From contig CALCIB010000296.1 of NCBI GenBank assembly GCA_937907525.1, positions 1-21,556 of the forward strand: 21,556 nt of DNA, given 5' to 3'. Shown piece by piece: positions 8,211 through 14,783 of this stretch (position 1 is its first letter; each line of letters opens with the position of its first letter). A program made the translations under genes and the position numbers. The DNA comes from an uncultured Planctomycetales bacterium. GTDB taxonomy: Bacteria > Planctomycetota > Planctomycetia > Isosphaerales > Isosphaeraceae. The notes beneath the pieces are model-generated. The model made no database searches, had not been told where the DNA came from, and saw only the letters and a program-made list of their open reading frames with translations.

Positions 8211-8239
8211 TTGACATCGGCCGCGGAAAGGCGAAACGT
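8211..8239 (+). promoter_or_regulatory. Conserved TTGACA-N17-AAACGT box upstream of module 2
   Basis: TTGACA at 8211-8216, then AAACGT at 8234-8239 after 17 bases. This matches the box at 6438-6466 except for one base in the second half. It sits 91 bases before the small gene, against 88 in module 1. Confidence 0.5.
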
Positions 8240-8301
8240 GGAGAGAAGCCATCATTGAGGTTTCCTCATCGTTTCGTCTTCCCCCCGCCACCGACTCTCC
8301 C

Positions 8302-8772
8302 ATGCCCACCGCGCGACGACGATCCTGGACGCTCCTGCTCCGGCTGCTGCCGGCGGCGGCGTTCGCGATCGTCGCGGCGACGGGATCGGCGGCGGCGGAG
8401 GCCCGGGCTTTCGAGCTTGGCGCGGCGGACGCCCGCGCCATGTGGTCTCATTCGCCGGCGGGCGGGCCTGGGGCGAAACGGTCGGCTCGTCGCGTCGGGA
8501 GGAAAGTCGCGCCTCGCCTTCCGGCCGTGGGGGGCGAGGACGACGACGGTGCCGGCCCCGCGGGACGCTGGCTCGGCGCGTCGCCTCGCGGCGAGGACGT
8601 CGAGGAGGTGAGGACGGTGACGATCGTGGACGACGACGCGGCGAGGATCGGCCTCGACCCCCGCCGTTCGCCCGCGACTGGCGGCCGAGTCCCTCCCCCC
8701 TCGTCCGATCGCGCCGTCACGGTCGACGGTCGTCGACTGGAGCGCCCCCCCCAGTGGGTCCGCTCGGCCTGA
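8302..8772 (+). CDS. Small exported protein without cysteines, module 2
   Basis: 156 residues. The start MPTARRR and following hydrophobic segment (about 8-32) match the module 1 paralogue, as does the C-terminal third from PRGEDV onward. The middle (about 33-95) is unrelated to the partner and contains no cysteine, against eight in module 1. It may be a diverged exported protein or one whose middle was rewritten by frame changes. The reading frame is intact. No function is recognised. It lies 90 bases upstream of the second DUF1559 gene, with the conserved hairpin between. Confidence 0.6.
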   Translation: MPTARRRSWTLLLRLLPAAAFAIVAATGSAAAEARAFELGAADARAMWSHSPAGGPGAKRSARRVGRKVAPRLPAVGGEDDDGAGPAGRWLGASPRGEDVEEVRTVTIVDDDAARIGLDPRRSPATGGRVPPPSSDRAVTVDGRRLERPPQWVRSA

Positions 8773-8809
8773 GCGCGCGCGCTCGGGCCGTTCCACGCGT
8801 CTTGCGACC

Positions 8810-8828
8810 GCGCCGGCGATCCCGGCGC
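8810..8828 (+). other. Conserved stem-loop between the two genes of module 2
   Basis: GCGCCGG-CGATC-CCGGCGC is a perfect 7-bp stem, identical to 7040-7058 except for one loop base. Confidence 0.5.
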
Positions 8829-8862
8829 CTTCGTGGAGGGTCCATGCCGGGGGGGGCGAGAC

Positions 8863-9915
8863 ATGTCGATTCGAAGAGGGTTCACGCTCATAGAGTTGTT
8901 GGTGGTGATCGCGATCGTCGCGGTCCTGATCGCGCTTTTGCTTCCCGCCGTCCAGGCCGCCCGCGGGGCGGCTCGTCGCGCCCGTTGCAAGAACAACCTC
9001 AAGCAGTTGGGGCTGGCGATGCAGAACTACCATTCGGCGCTGAACACGTTTCCGGTCGGTTTTCTCTATCCGAAGCCGGGGCGGGCGTATCCGGGGGTGC
9101 CGGCCCTGAATTACCGCTGGTCGGTGTTGGCCCAGATGTCGCCGTATTTGGAGCAGTCGACGATCTTCAACGCGCTGAACATGGACTGGCCGATCGCCGC
9201 GGGGCCGACGAGCGTTCTGGGGACGAGTCCCCGGACGCCGTTCGCGGCCAACACGACGGCCATGGCGGCGCGGGTCGCCGTCTTCACTTGCCCCGGCGAT
9301 TCGGCCCAGCCGCCGACGACCCTGCCGGGGGGGGCGCTCGCGGGGCCGACGAATTACCAGTTCTGCGCCGGCGACGGCTCGCCGGGAAGCGTCCGCCCCG
9401 GCGACGCGGGGGAGACGGTGCCGGCCAACGGCGTGTTCGTGCTGGGCCCGCCGCGGTCGGCGGCGACGATCACCGACGGCCTGAGCGGGACCGTCGCGGC
9501 CTCCGAGCAACTCATCGGCACCGCCGCCGGCGGACCCTCGACTTCCGTGGGGTACACGCCCAGCGGCGAGGTCCGGCGGCTGGCCGCGATCGGCTCGACG
9601 CCCTTGAGCGACGCCGGCTGCGCCTCGCCCACCGGCTGGCGGCTCGACATGGGTTACGCCTGGTGGGACGGCGACTACCGCGCGACCCTTTACAACCACT
9701 ACTACACGCCGAACTCCCGGAGGTGGGACTGCTGGCAGGCGCGCTCGCCGTGCAACCCGGCGCTGAAGGCCGCGCGAAGCAACCACCCCGGCGGCGTCTC
9801 GGTCCTGTTCTGCGACGGCCACGTCCGGTTCGTCAAGGATTCGGTGGCGAAGCCCGTCTGGCGCGCCGTCGCCACGCGAAACGGCGGCGAGGCCGTGTCG
9901 GCCGACGCTCTCTGA
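8863..9915 (+). CDS. DUF1559 pseudopilin-like protein, module 2
   Basis: 350 residues. It has prepilin leader MSIRRG, then FTLIELLVVIAIVAVLIALL, and the C-terminal H-x9-DG motif in HPGGVSVLFCDGHVRFV. ATG 8863 is preferred over the in-frame ATG at 8833 because a short basic leader before the Gly/Phe cleavage site is required. GGGGGGGCGAGAC provides a purine-rich ribosome site. About 56 of 350 positions differ from the module 1 copy with no gap. One cluster of differences (ten in about 20 residues, near 228-248) stands out against otherwise scattered changes and may be a surface loop. It ends 31 bases before the convergent yidD. Confidence 0.93.
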   Translation: MSIRRGFTLIELLVVIAIVAVLIALLLPAVQAARGAARRARCKNNLKQLGLAMQNYHSALNTFPVGFLYPKPGRAYPGVPALNYRWSVLAQMSPYLEQSTIFNALNMDWPIAAGPTSVLGTSPRTPFAANTTAMAARVAVFTCPGDSAQPPTTLPGGALAGPTNYQFCAGDGSPGSVRPGDAGETVPANGVFVLGPPRSAATITDGLSGTVAASEQLIGTAAGGPSTSVGYTPSGEVRRLAAIGSTPLSDAGCASPTGWRLDMGYAWWDGDYRATLYNHYYTPNSRRWDCWQARSPCNPALKAARSNHPGGVSVLFCDGHVRFVKDSVAKPVWRAVATRNGGEAVSADAL

Positions 9916-9946
9916 CGGGACGATCGGGGAGGGCGGTCGCGCCAAC

Positions 9947-10171
9947 TCACGGCGGGTCGTGACCGCCGGGGTTCCAGGGGTGGCAGCGGGCCAGCCGTCG
10001 CAGGCCGCGCGCCAGGCCGCGGATCGGGCCGTATTTGCGCAGGGATTCAATCATGTAGTTGCTGCAACTGGGATGGAAGCGGCAGACGTCCCCAAGGAGC
10101 GGACTGACCGTCTTCTGGTAGGCGCGGATGCCCAGCACCAGAAGCGCGACGACCGGCCGCGAGGCGTTCAC
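9947..10171 (-). CDS. yidD: YidD, membrane protein insertion efficiency factor
   Basis: 74 residues, typical family length. YQKTVSPLLGDVCRFHPSCS (18-37) and RLARCHPWNPGG (59-70) are the family signature, with the conserved cysteines at about 30, 36 and 63. YidD is a small membrane-associated protein that helps YidC-dependent insertion of inner-membrane proteins. The start is GTG at 10171, overlapping the rnpA stop as GTGA, so translation is coupled. The usual partners yidC and rpmH are not in the window. It is convergent with the second DUF1559 gene. Confidence 0.93.
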   Translation of the reverse strand: MNASRPVVALLVLGIRAYQKTVSPLLGDVCRFHPSCSNYMIESLRKYGPIRGLARGLRRLARCHPWNPGGHDPP

Positions 10172-10569
10172 GGCGAGGGCGGGGGCTTGGGGACCCCGCG
10201 CTTCGGCGCGCGGAGGCGACGGGCGGCGTCGCGCGCCAGGACGGCCATCGACGCGCGGGCCGATTCGAAGTCCAGTTTCGGGCCGCGGGGGATCACCACG
10301 AGGTCGACGCCCGGCGGGATGTCGGCCTTGACCAGTCGGAACGCCTCGCGGATCAGCCGCTTGATGCGGTTGCGGGCCGTCGCCTTGCGGACCTTCTTCC
10401 GCGAGACCGAGACTCCCAGCCGCGAGTGCGCCAGGCCGTTCTCCGCGCCGTAGACGATCAGGTGGGCGTCGGAGACGGAGCGTTTGCGGTCGAAGGCCCG
10501 GCGGAAGTCGGCGGCGTCCTTGATCCGCTCGTGGGGGCGGAAGGTCTGGCGGTCGGTCGGGGGGGTCAC
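10168..10569 (-). CDS. rnpA: Ribonuclease P protein component
   Basis: 133 residues, slightly long for the family owing to a Pro-rich tail. The protein subunit assists the RNase P RNA in removing 5' leaders from pre-tRNAs. The RNR signature is ATARNRIKRLIREAFR (about 63-78). DFRRAF near residue 21 and the HSRLGVSVSRKKVRKA stretch (49-63) are also typical. The start is GTG at 10569, overlapping the stop of the upstream small membrane protein as GTGA. rnpA is usually preceded by rpmH, but here it follows a MerR-like gene and a small membrane protein gene. The 3' end overlaps the yidD start. Confidence 0.93.
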   Translation of the reverse strand: MTPPTDRQTFRPHERIKDAADFRRAFDRKRSVSDAHLIVYGAENGLAHSRLGVSVSRKKVRKATARNRIKRLIREAFRLVKADIPPGVDLVVIPRGPKLDFESARASMAVLARDAARRLRAPKRGVPKPPPSP

Positions 10570-10823
10570 GCGGGATCATCCTCGTCGGTCGGGAGTCGGG
10601 GGTCGGGCGGTTCCAGGTCGCGGCCGCGGGCGGTCCCGAGGCGGTCGCGGATTCGATCGCCGCGGCGGCGCAGGTGCCAGATCGAAAGCGCGCAGATCGC
10701 GACGACGGTCGCCAGCACCGCCGCGAGCAGTCCGCCGACGGCCCGGCCCAGGGGTTCGCGGGCTTCCGGGTGCTCGCGGAGGATTCGGCCCAGTGGGGTC
10801 TTGGGCTCGGAGTCCGGCGGCAT
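10566..10823 (-). CDS. Small single-TM protein upstream of rnpA
   Basis: 85 residues from ATG 10823. An N-terminal soluble part (MPPDSEPKTPLGRILREHPE) is followed by one transmembrane helix (about 30-50, GGLLAAVLATVVAICALSIW) and a basic-then-acidic tail. It is not recognised as a named family. Thirteen bases separate it from the MerR-like gene, and it overlaps rnpA by the GTGA start/stop. The frame is open further upstream, but the extra residues overlap the MerR gene and look spurious. Function unknown. Confidence 0.7.
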   Translation of the reverse strand: MPPDSEPKTPLGRILREHPEAREPLGRAVGGLLAAVLATVVAICALSIWHLRRRGDRIRDRLGTARGRDLEPPDPRLPTDEDDPA

Positions 10824-10836
10824 GGCGGGGATCCGT

Positions 10837-11154
10837 TCAAGAAGGGTCGTCGTCGGCGTCCGGGCGGTCGGCCAGGGTGGAGAGGTCCTCGGCCAGGCGA
10901 CCCAGGCGGCCATGCAGAAGGGCCATCCGCTCTCGCAACCGGAGGATGACCTCCACGCCCGCGAGGTTCACGCCCAGGTCGCGCTGGTAGCTGGCGATCG
11001 ACCAGATCCGCCGCACCTGGGTCGGTTCGTAGCCCTCGACCTCCCCCTCGCGAATGGAGCGGACGAGGCCCAGGCGCTCGTAGCGGACGAGCGCCTCGAC
11101 CGAGATCGACAGGTGCCGCGCGACGTGCTCGCGGGGGATGATCCGTTCGTTCAT
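10837..11154 (-). CDS. MerR-family regulator, HspR/CbpM-like chaperone modulator
   Basis: 105 residues. A winged helix-turn-helix (about 5-70) contains VARHLSISVEALVRYERLGL and a Tyr/Arg pattern typical of MerR proteins. It is followed by a heptad-like helix (about 68-96). There are no cysteines, so no metal sensing is expected. It lies 61 bases downstream of a CbpA-type J-protein gene. MerR-like proteins in this position are usually HspR (heat-shock repressor) or CbpM (binds and inhibits CbpA). I cannot distinguish these from sequence alone, and no HspR inverted repeat (CTTGAGT-N7-ACTCAAG) was found upstream of the J-protein gene. Confidence 0.8.
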   Translation of the reverse strand: MNERIIPREHVARHLSISVEALVRYERLGLVRSIREGEVEGYEPTQVRRIWSIASYQRDLGVNLAGVEVILRLRERMALLHGRLGRLAEDLSTLADRPDADDDPS

Positions 11155-11215
11155 GGCCGGCTCGGGGAAAGAGGCGAAGAGGACGCTCCTCGATTGGGAT
11201 CTTAGGGTGTGACGC

Positions 11216-12181
11216 TCACCAAAGACCCTCCCGCGGGTTTTGCTTGTTCAGCTCGGCGAATCGCTCGACGAGCCGCTTGCTCTCGTCATCGACGTTTCGG
11301 GGGGCGACGATCTTGACGACGACGAACAGGTCGCCGGCGGCCTTGCCGCCGGAGGCCGGGACGCCCTGGGCTTTCAGCCGGAGTTTCTGGCCGCTGGAGG
11401 TCCCCGCCGGGATCGGCACGGGTTTCATGCCGTCGAGCGTGGGGACCTCGACCCGCGCCCCCAGGACGGCCTCGGCGACGGTCAGCGGCACCTCGACGAG
11501 CAGGTCGCGGCCCTCGCGCTTGAAGTACGGGTGGGGATCGATCGCCAGGGTGATCGTCATGTCGCCGGCCGGCGTCCCCTTGGGTCCGGGCTCCCCCTGG
11601 CCCTTGAGGCGGAGCTTGGAGCCCTCGTCGACGCCGGGGGGGATCTTGACGGTCAGGCTTTCGGTCTTGCCGTCGCCGCGTTGCACGCTGATCGCCGTTT
11701 GGCCGCCGCGGACGGCGGTCAGGAATGGGACGTTCAGGTGGGCCTCGACGTTGCGACCCTGGCGGGGCCTGGCGGCGGTTCGTCCTCCGCGCATCCGGCC
11801 GATGATGTCCTCGAAGATCCCCGCGCCCTCCTCGGCCTCTCCGCCGCCGCCGAAGCCGCCGAAGAACTCGCTGAAGTCGACGTTCTGCTGGCCGCCGTCG
11901 CCGAAGCGGGCGGACCATTCCGAGGCGCTGGCGCGGGGGCCTGCGGCGCCCATCCCCTCGAACCCGGCGGCGCCGTAGCGGTCGTACATCGCCCGCTTCT
12001 CCTGGTCGGAGAGGACGTCGTAGGCCTGCTGCACTTCCTTGAAGCTTTTCTCGGCCGACTTGTCCCCCGGGTTGACGTCCGGGTGGAACTTCCGAGCCAA
12101 CTTCCGGTACGCCTTCTTGACGGCGTCCGGCGAGGCGTCGCGCGCCACCCCGAGGACTTCGTAGTAATCTCGATCAGCCAT
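11216..12181 (-). CDS. cbpA: CbpA-type DnaJ-family co-chaperone
   Basis: 321 residues. The J-domain (4-70) starts DYYEVLGVARDASPDAVKKA and has the catalytic HPD at 33-35, which stimulates Hsp70 ATPase activity. A Gly/Phe-rich linker follows (about 95-120, FFGGFGGGGE). The zinc-finger repeats CxxCxGxG of true DnaJ are absent, so this is a class II J-protein. Two beta-sandwich substrate-binding domains occupy about 145-305, marked by VKIPPGVDEGSKLRLKGQG and the second-domain stretch VPIPAGTSSGQKLRLKAQG. The start is ATG at 12181, with CCTCCTGGG further upstream on the message. The gene is headed by the good promoter at 12223-12252. It is followed by a MerR-like gene, the typical cbpA-cbpM order. 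Confidence 0.93.
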   Translation of the reverse strand: MADRDYYEVLGVARDASPDAVKKAYRKLARKFHPDVNPGDKSAEKSFKEVQQAYDVLSDQEKRAMYDRYGAAGFEGMGAAGPRASASEWSARFGDGGQQNVDFSEFFGGFGGGGEAEEGAGIFEDIIGRMRGGRTAARPRQGRNVEAHLNVPFLTAVRGGQTAISVQRGDGKTESLTVKIPPGVDEGSKLRLKGQGEPGPKGTPAGDMTITLAIDPHPYFKREGRDLLVEVPLTVAEAVLGARVEVPTLDGMKPVPIPAGTSSGQKLRLKAQGVPASGGKAAGDLFVVVKIVAPRNVDDESKRLVERFAELNKQNPREGLW

Positions 12182-12222
12182 AACGGTTTACGACCTTTGG
12201 ACCCAGGAGGACGATCGGCCTC

Positions 12223-12252
12223 ATTCTAGCCTCCCCCCGGACGGCGTTTCAA
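12223..12252 (-). promoter_or_regulatory. Strong candidate promoter for cbpA and downstream genes
   Basis: On the minus strand, TTGAAA (12247-12252) and TAGAAT (12223-12228) lie 18 bases apart. Each matches the sigma-70 consensus at 5 of 6 positions. Transcription would start about 35 bases before the cbpA ATG. It is the best promoter match in the window. Confidence 0.6.
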
Positions 12253-12376
12253 GGGACGCGGACGGAGCCGGCGGAACGCGCGAACCGTCGATCCGAGCGA
12301 CCGCATCTCCTCCGTCGCTTGAAGACGACGATCTCCACGTCGAGCTTTTACGCTTGACGGACGCCGACGCGTCTCC

Positions 12377-12640
12377 TCACCCGCTGACGGAAGAAGACGA
12401 AGGCGTTCTCGACCCGTTCGCCGTCCAGGCGTGGGTGACGCCGAGCGCTTCGGCCGACCGGCAAAAGTCGGACGCCGCTTCGTCGTTGAGGAATTCGTAG
12501 GACAGCGATTCGCCCGTCAGAAGTCGGTCGACGGCGTGTTTCGCCTCCGCCAGGCCGCATCCCGCGTGTCGCCGCAGCAGGCGGTTCAGCTGGACCTTGT
12601 TCAAGCCTTCCCGCCAGCCCGAAATCGTGACCGTCGTCAT
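12377..12640 (-). CDS. Small protein resembling the ribosomal L7/L12 C-terminal domain
   Basis: 87 residues. The segment LNKVQLNRLLRRHAGCGLAE followed by AKHAVDRLLTGE has the helix pattern and spacing of the bL12 C-terminal domain (K-x-x-VIK-x-x-R-x-x-TGLGLKEAK). The protein lacks the bL12 N-terminal dimerisation domain. The C-terminal 20 residues are Ser/Thr-rich and probably disordered. Its ATG overlaps the stop codon of the cytidine-deaminase-like gene (ATGA), so translation is coupled. It probably works with that protein, but the role is unknown. It is unlikely to be the ribosomal protein itself. Confidence 0.7.
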   Translation of the reverse strand: MTTVTISGWREGLNKVQLNRLLRRHAGCGLAEAKHAVDRLLTGESLSYEFLNDEAASDFCRSAEALGVTHAWTANGSRTPSSSSVSG

Positions 12641-13380
12641 GCTCGGTCTCCCACGGAAAAGGCGATCGGCCGCGGCGAACGTCCGGGGTTCGCGCCGGTC
12701 GTCCGGATCCCGCCGTGGATCGTCACTTGCCTGGCGTTCAGCCGTTCGCCCAGGTCCACCGCCAGGCGGCGTAGTCCTCGAATTCCGAGGGCGCCCGTCC
12801 CCGGCCCGTCGACATGCATGCCATTCAGCATGAGCGCGTCGCCCGTCCTCGTCATCCCGGTAATTATACTGACTTCGCCTTTCATCGTGGCGGCGACCAA
12901 CTCCACCACGGCCCGATCGATTTCGACGAATCGAAAGAGTGAACGCCTGGATGGCGCGCGAGCGCTCGTCAGTTCCGCTCGGTCGGCCCCGAACGCGCCG
13001 GGGAGGAGTCGGTCCAGGGTCGTCTCGATCGTCTCGGGGCCGTCGCACGTCGCGATCACGAGGCAGTCGGGGCCGAGTTCGGCGAGTACTTGCCGGCACG
13101 CGCCGCGGGGAGGGGTCGGCGTCGGGGTGGGCGTGTATATCCAGACGGCTCGGAGCGAGGAAGGGGGCTCGCCGGCGGCGACCAGTTGGGACGCGGCGGC
13201 GCGTTCCGCGCAGATCGTCAGGCCGTATGAGGCGTTCTCCACGTTGCAGCCGCCGAAGACCGCTCCCGAGGCGGCGAGCACGGCCGCGCCGACGGGGAAG
13301 CGGCTGTACGGGCAATAGGCGCGGGTCGCGGCGAGCTCGGCGGCCTCCCGAAGGCGGCGGCGATCGTCGTCGGCGAGCAT
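12637..13380 (-). CDS. Cytidine-deaminase-like protein with C-terminal extension and altered zinc site
   Basis: 247 residues, against about 130 for ordinary cytidine deaminase. Residues 1-135 match the deaminase: AYCPYSRFPVGAAV (21-34), GCNVENASYGLTICAERAA (with zinc-ligand Cys and catalytic Glu in CAE) and GACRQVLAELG. The second motif, normally PCGACRQ, reads PRGACRQ. One of three zinc cysteines is Arg (CGC, one base from TGC), and a TPTPTPTPP run stands just before it. Activity is therefore doubtful. The remaining 110 residues or so form an unrecognised domain with KGEVSIITGM and a conserved-looking IRTTGANPGRSPRP end. It lies 46 bases after the LolA-like gene and overlaps the L7/L12-like gene by ATGA. 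Confidence 0.85.
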   Translation of the reverse strand: MLADDDRRRLREAAELAATRAYCPYSRFPVGAAVLAASGAVFGGCNVENASYGLTICAERAAASQLVAAGEPPSSLRAVWIYTPTPTPTPPRGACRQVLAELGPDCLVIATCDGPETIETTLDRLLPGAFGADRAELTSARAPSRRSLFRFVEIDRAVVELVAATMKGEVSIITGMTRTGDALMLNGMHVDGPGTGALGIRGLRRLAVDLGERLNARQVTIHGGIRTTGANPGRSPRPIAFSVGDRA

Positions 13381-13426
13381 CCACGGGTCTCCGATCCGGT
13401 CCCGGCGAACCTGGCGCGGCCTGGGC

Positions 13427-14530
13427 TTACTTGGGGATCGCGGCGGAGGGTGGAGACGCGGGAACCTCGATTTTCGCCGGCAGCGAGGACGCCTCGGCGT
13501 CGGCGGCCTCCATGCGCTTCTGCAAGGCCATCTGCTCGATGGCGCGGTTCAGGCCGGCGAGGACCGTCTCGGTGTCGTCCTCGACGTTGGCGTTGGGGGG
13601 GGGCTGAAAGGCGAAGTCGGCGTCGGAGAGGGGCGGATCGAACTGGACGTTGGAGTAGACGAGGGTCAACTCGCTGGGTTCTTGCTTCTCGATGCTGCTC
13701 TTGGCGCCGATCCGGGTGCCGTCGAGGCCGACCTGGCGGGTGTCGACCGCGACGATCGACTCCTTCAGGCCGTACAGTTCCAGTTTGTAGGGCCAGCCGG
13801 TCTGCTTGTCGACGGTGAGGGTGGCGTGACTGGGGATGTAGGCGGGAAGGCGGCCCAGGGGGGCGACGGGGCGCTGGTCGGGACCGGCGAGGCCCTCGCG
13901 GGTCCGCCAGGCGCCGCGGAAGATCCGGACGGGCTTGCCGTCGTACTCGCCCTCGTCGTGCTGGTCGAACTTGACGACCTTGCGGACGCCGGAGAGCAGG
14001 GCGCCGGGCCCGGAGAAGCCGAGGCTGGAGAGGATCTGCTCCTTGAGGTTCGGATCCAGTTCGGGGGCCTCAAGGCGTTCGAGGACCGGCTTGATGGAGA
14101 GCTTGCGATACGTCTGGTCGTCGAGGATCTTCGAGTAATCCCAGAGGAGTTCGCCGTCGGAGACCTGGAGCATGGTCCCGGCGGCGCCGGGGAGGTCCTC
14201 GACGTCGAGGCGGAGGTAGACGCGGGCGCCGGGCGCCTTGAGGTAGCGGCCCTTGACGCGGAACTTCTCCCCCAACATCTTGACGTCCTGGACCATGTCC
14301 GCGGCGACGGATTTGACGTCGGCGACCTGCTTGATCGCCTGATCGATCAGGACCTCGGCCTCGGTGGGCGGCTCCTCCGGCGCGGCGGGCTGGGGAGGCG
14401 CCGCGGCGATCGGAGGGGCCTGGGGCCGGGGCGGATCGCCTGGGGCCTGGGCGCGGGCGCGGGAGGCGGCCGGGCCGACCGCGAGGGCCGCGACGAGCGT
14501 CAGGGAGAGGGCGATCCGGTTGATGCGCAT
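13427..14530 (-). CDS. LolA-like exported protein
   Basis: 367 residues. The signal peptide (about 1-28, ALSLTLVAALAVGPAASRARA, cleaved before QAPG) is followed by a Pro/Ala-rich linker (30-55). The folded domain (about 60-325) has the strand pattern of the LolA/LolB lipoprotein-carrier fold: KFRVKGRYLKAPGARVYLRL, LLWDYSKILDDQTYRK, then the late LTLVYSNVQFDPPL and DADFAFQPPPNANVED. Such proteins usually act in the periplasm, binding lipid or lipoprotein acyl chains in a hydrophobic cavity. It is longer than proteobacterial LolA (about 200 residues), which is usual for planctomycete members. ATG 14530 gives the clean signal peptide. It is first in a possible operon with the deaminase-like gene. 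Confidence 0.8.
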   Translation of the reverse strand: MRINRIALSLTLVAALAVGPAASRARAQAPGDPPRPQAPPIAAAPPQPAAPEEPPTEAEVLIDQAIKQVADVKSVAADMVQDVKMLGEKFRVKGRYLKAPGARVYLRLDVEDLPGAAGTMLQVSDGELLWDYSKILDDQTYRKLSIKPVLERLEAPELDPNLKEQILSSLGFSGPGALLSGVRKVVKFDQHDEGEYDGKPVRIFRGAWRTREGLAGPDQRPVAPLGRLPAYIPSHATLTVDKQTGWPYKLELYGLKESIVAVDTRQVGLDGTRIGAKSSIEKQEPSELTLVYSNVQFDPPLSDADFAFQPPPNANVEDDTETVLAGLNRAIEQMALQKRMEAADAEASSLPAKIEVPASPPSAAIPK

Positions 14531-14575
14531 GGTCTGGATGTAGGCAATTTCTCAAGGGTATGGAAGCGACGCCCG

Positions 14576-14604
14576 ATCATAATCGTGAGCGTCCGGAGAC
14601 GCAA
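14576..14604 (-). promoter_or_regulatory. Candidate promoter for the LolA-like gene
   Basis: Minus-strand TTGCGT (14599-14604), 17 bases, then TATGAT (14576-14581). The -10 matches 5 of 6 and the -35 matches 3 of 6. It would give a leader of about 40 bases. Confidence 0.4.
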
Positions 14605-14783
14605 GGCCGACGGGGAGTCGCGGCGGCGCGACCCCGGGCGCGAAGATCGTCGGTTGATGGACGGGGCGGGTCGGCCCTCCTCGTTCCGTGTCGCTCGCGA
14701 GAGTCAGGAAGACGCACGTTCTCCCCGTCGCGGAGCGGCCGAGAACCGACCGCCGGACGCTGGGAGTTGGAGAGGATTTCCCA

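Larger units (their letters stand above)
8211..9915 (+). repeat. Second copy of the duplicated module
   Basis: It repeats the layout of 6438-8210: TTGACA box, small exported protein, spacer hairpin, DUF1559 gene. The DUF1559 copies are the same length and highly similar. The small-protein middle regions are unrelated at sight. Confidence 0.88.

Noticed and set aside
8266..10050. Long minus-strand frame opposite module 2
   Set aside because: It mirrors a similar frame opposite module 1, as expected when duplicated genes both have antisense shadows. The DUF1559 proteins are plainly on the plus strand.
12182..12360. HspR or CIRCE operator upstream of cbpA
   Set aside because: I looked for CTTGAGT-N7-ACTCAAG and TTAGCACTC-N9-GAGTGCTAA. 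Only isolated CTTGA-like halves were present, not a proper inverted repeat.
12377..13384. 335-residue frame covering deaminase and L7/L12-like genes
   Set aside because: Its first three quarters are an Arg-rich shadow of the deaminase-like gene. Only the last 87 residues are plausible protein, starting at ATG 12640.
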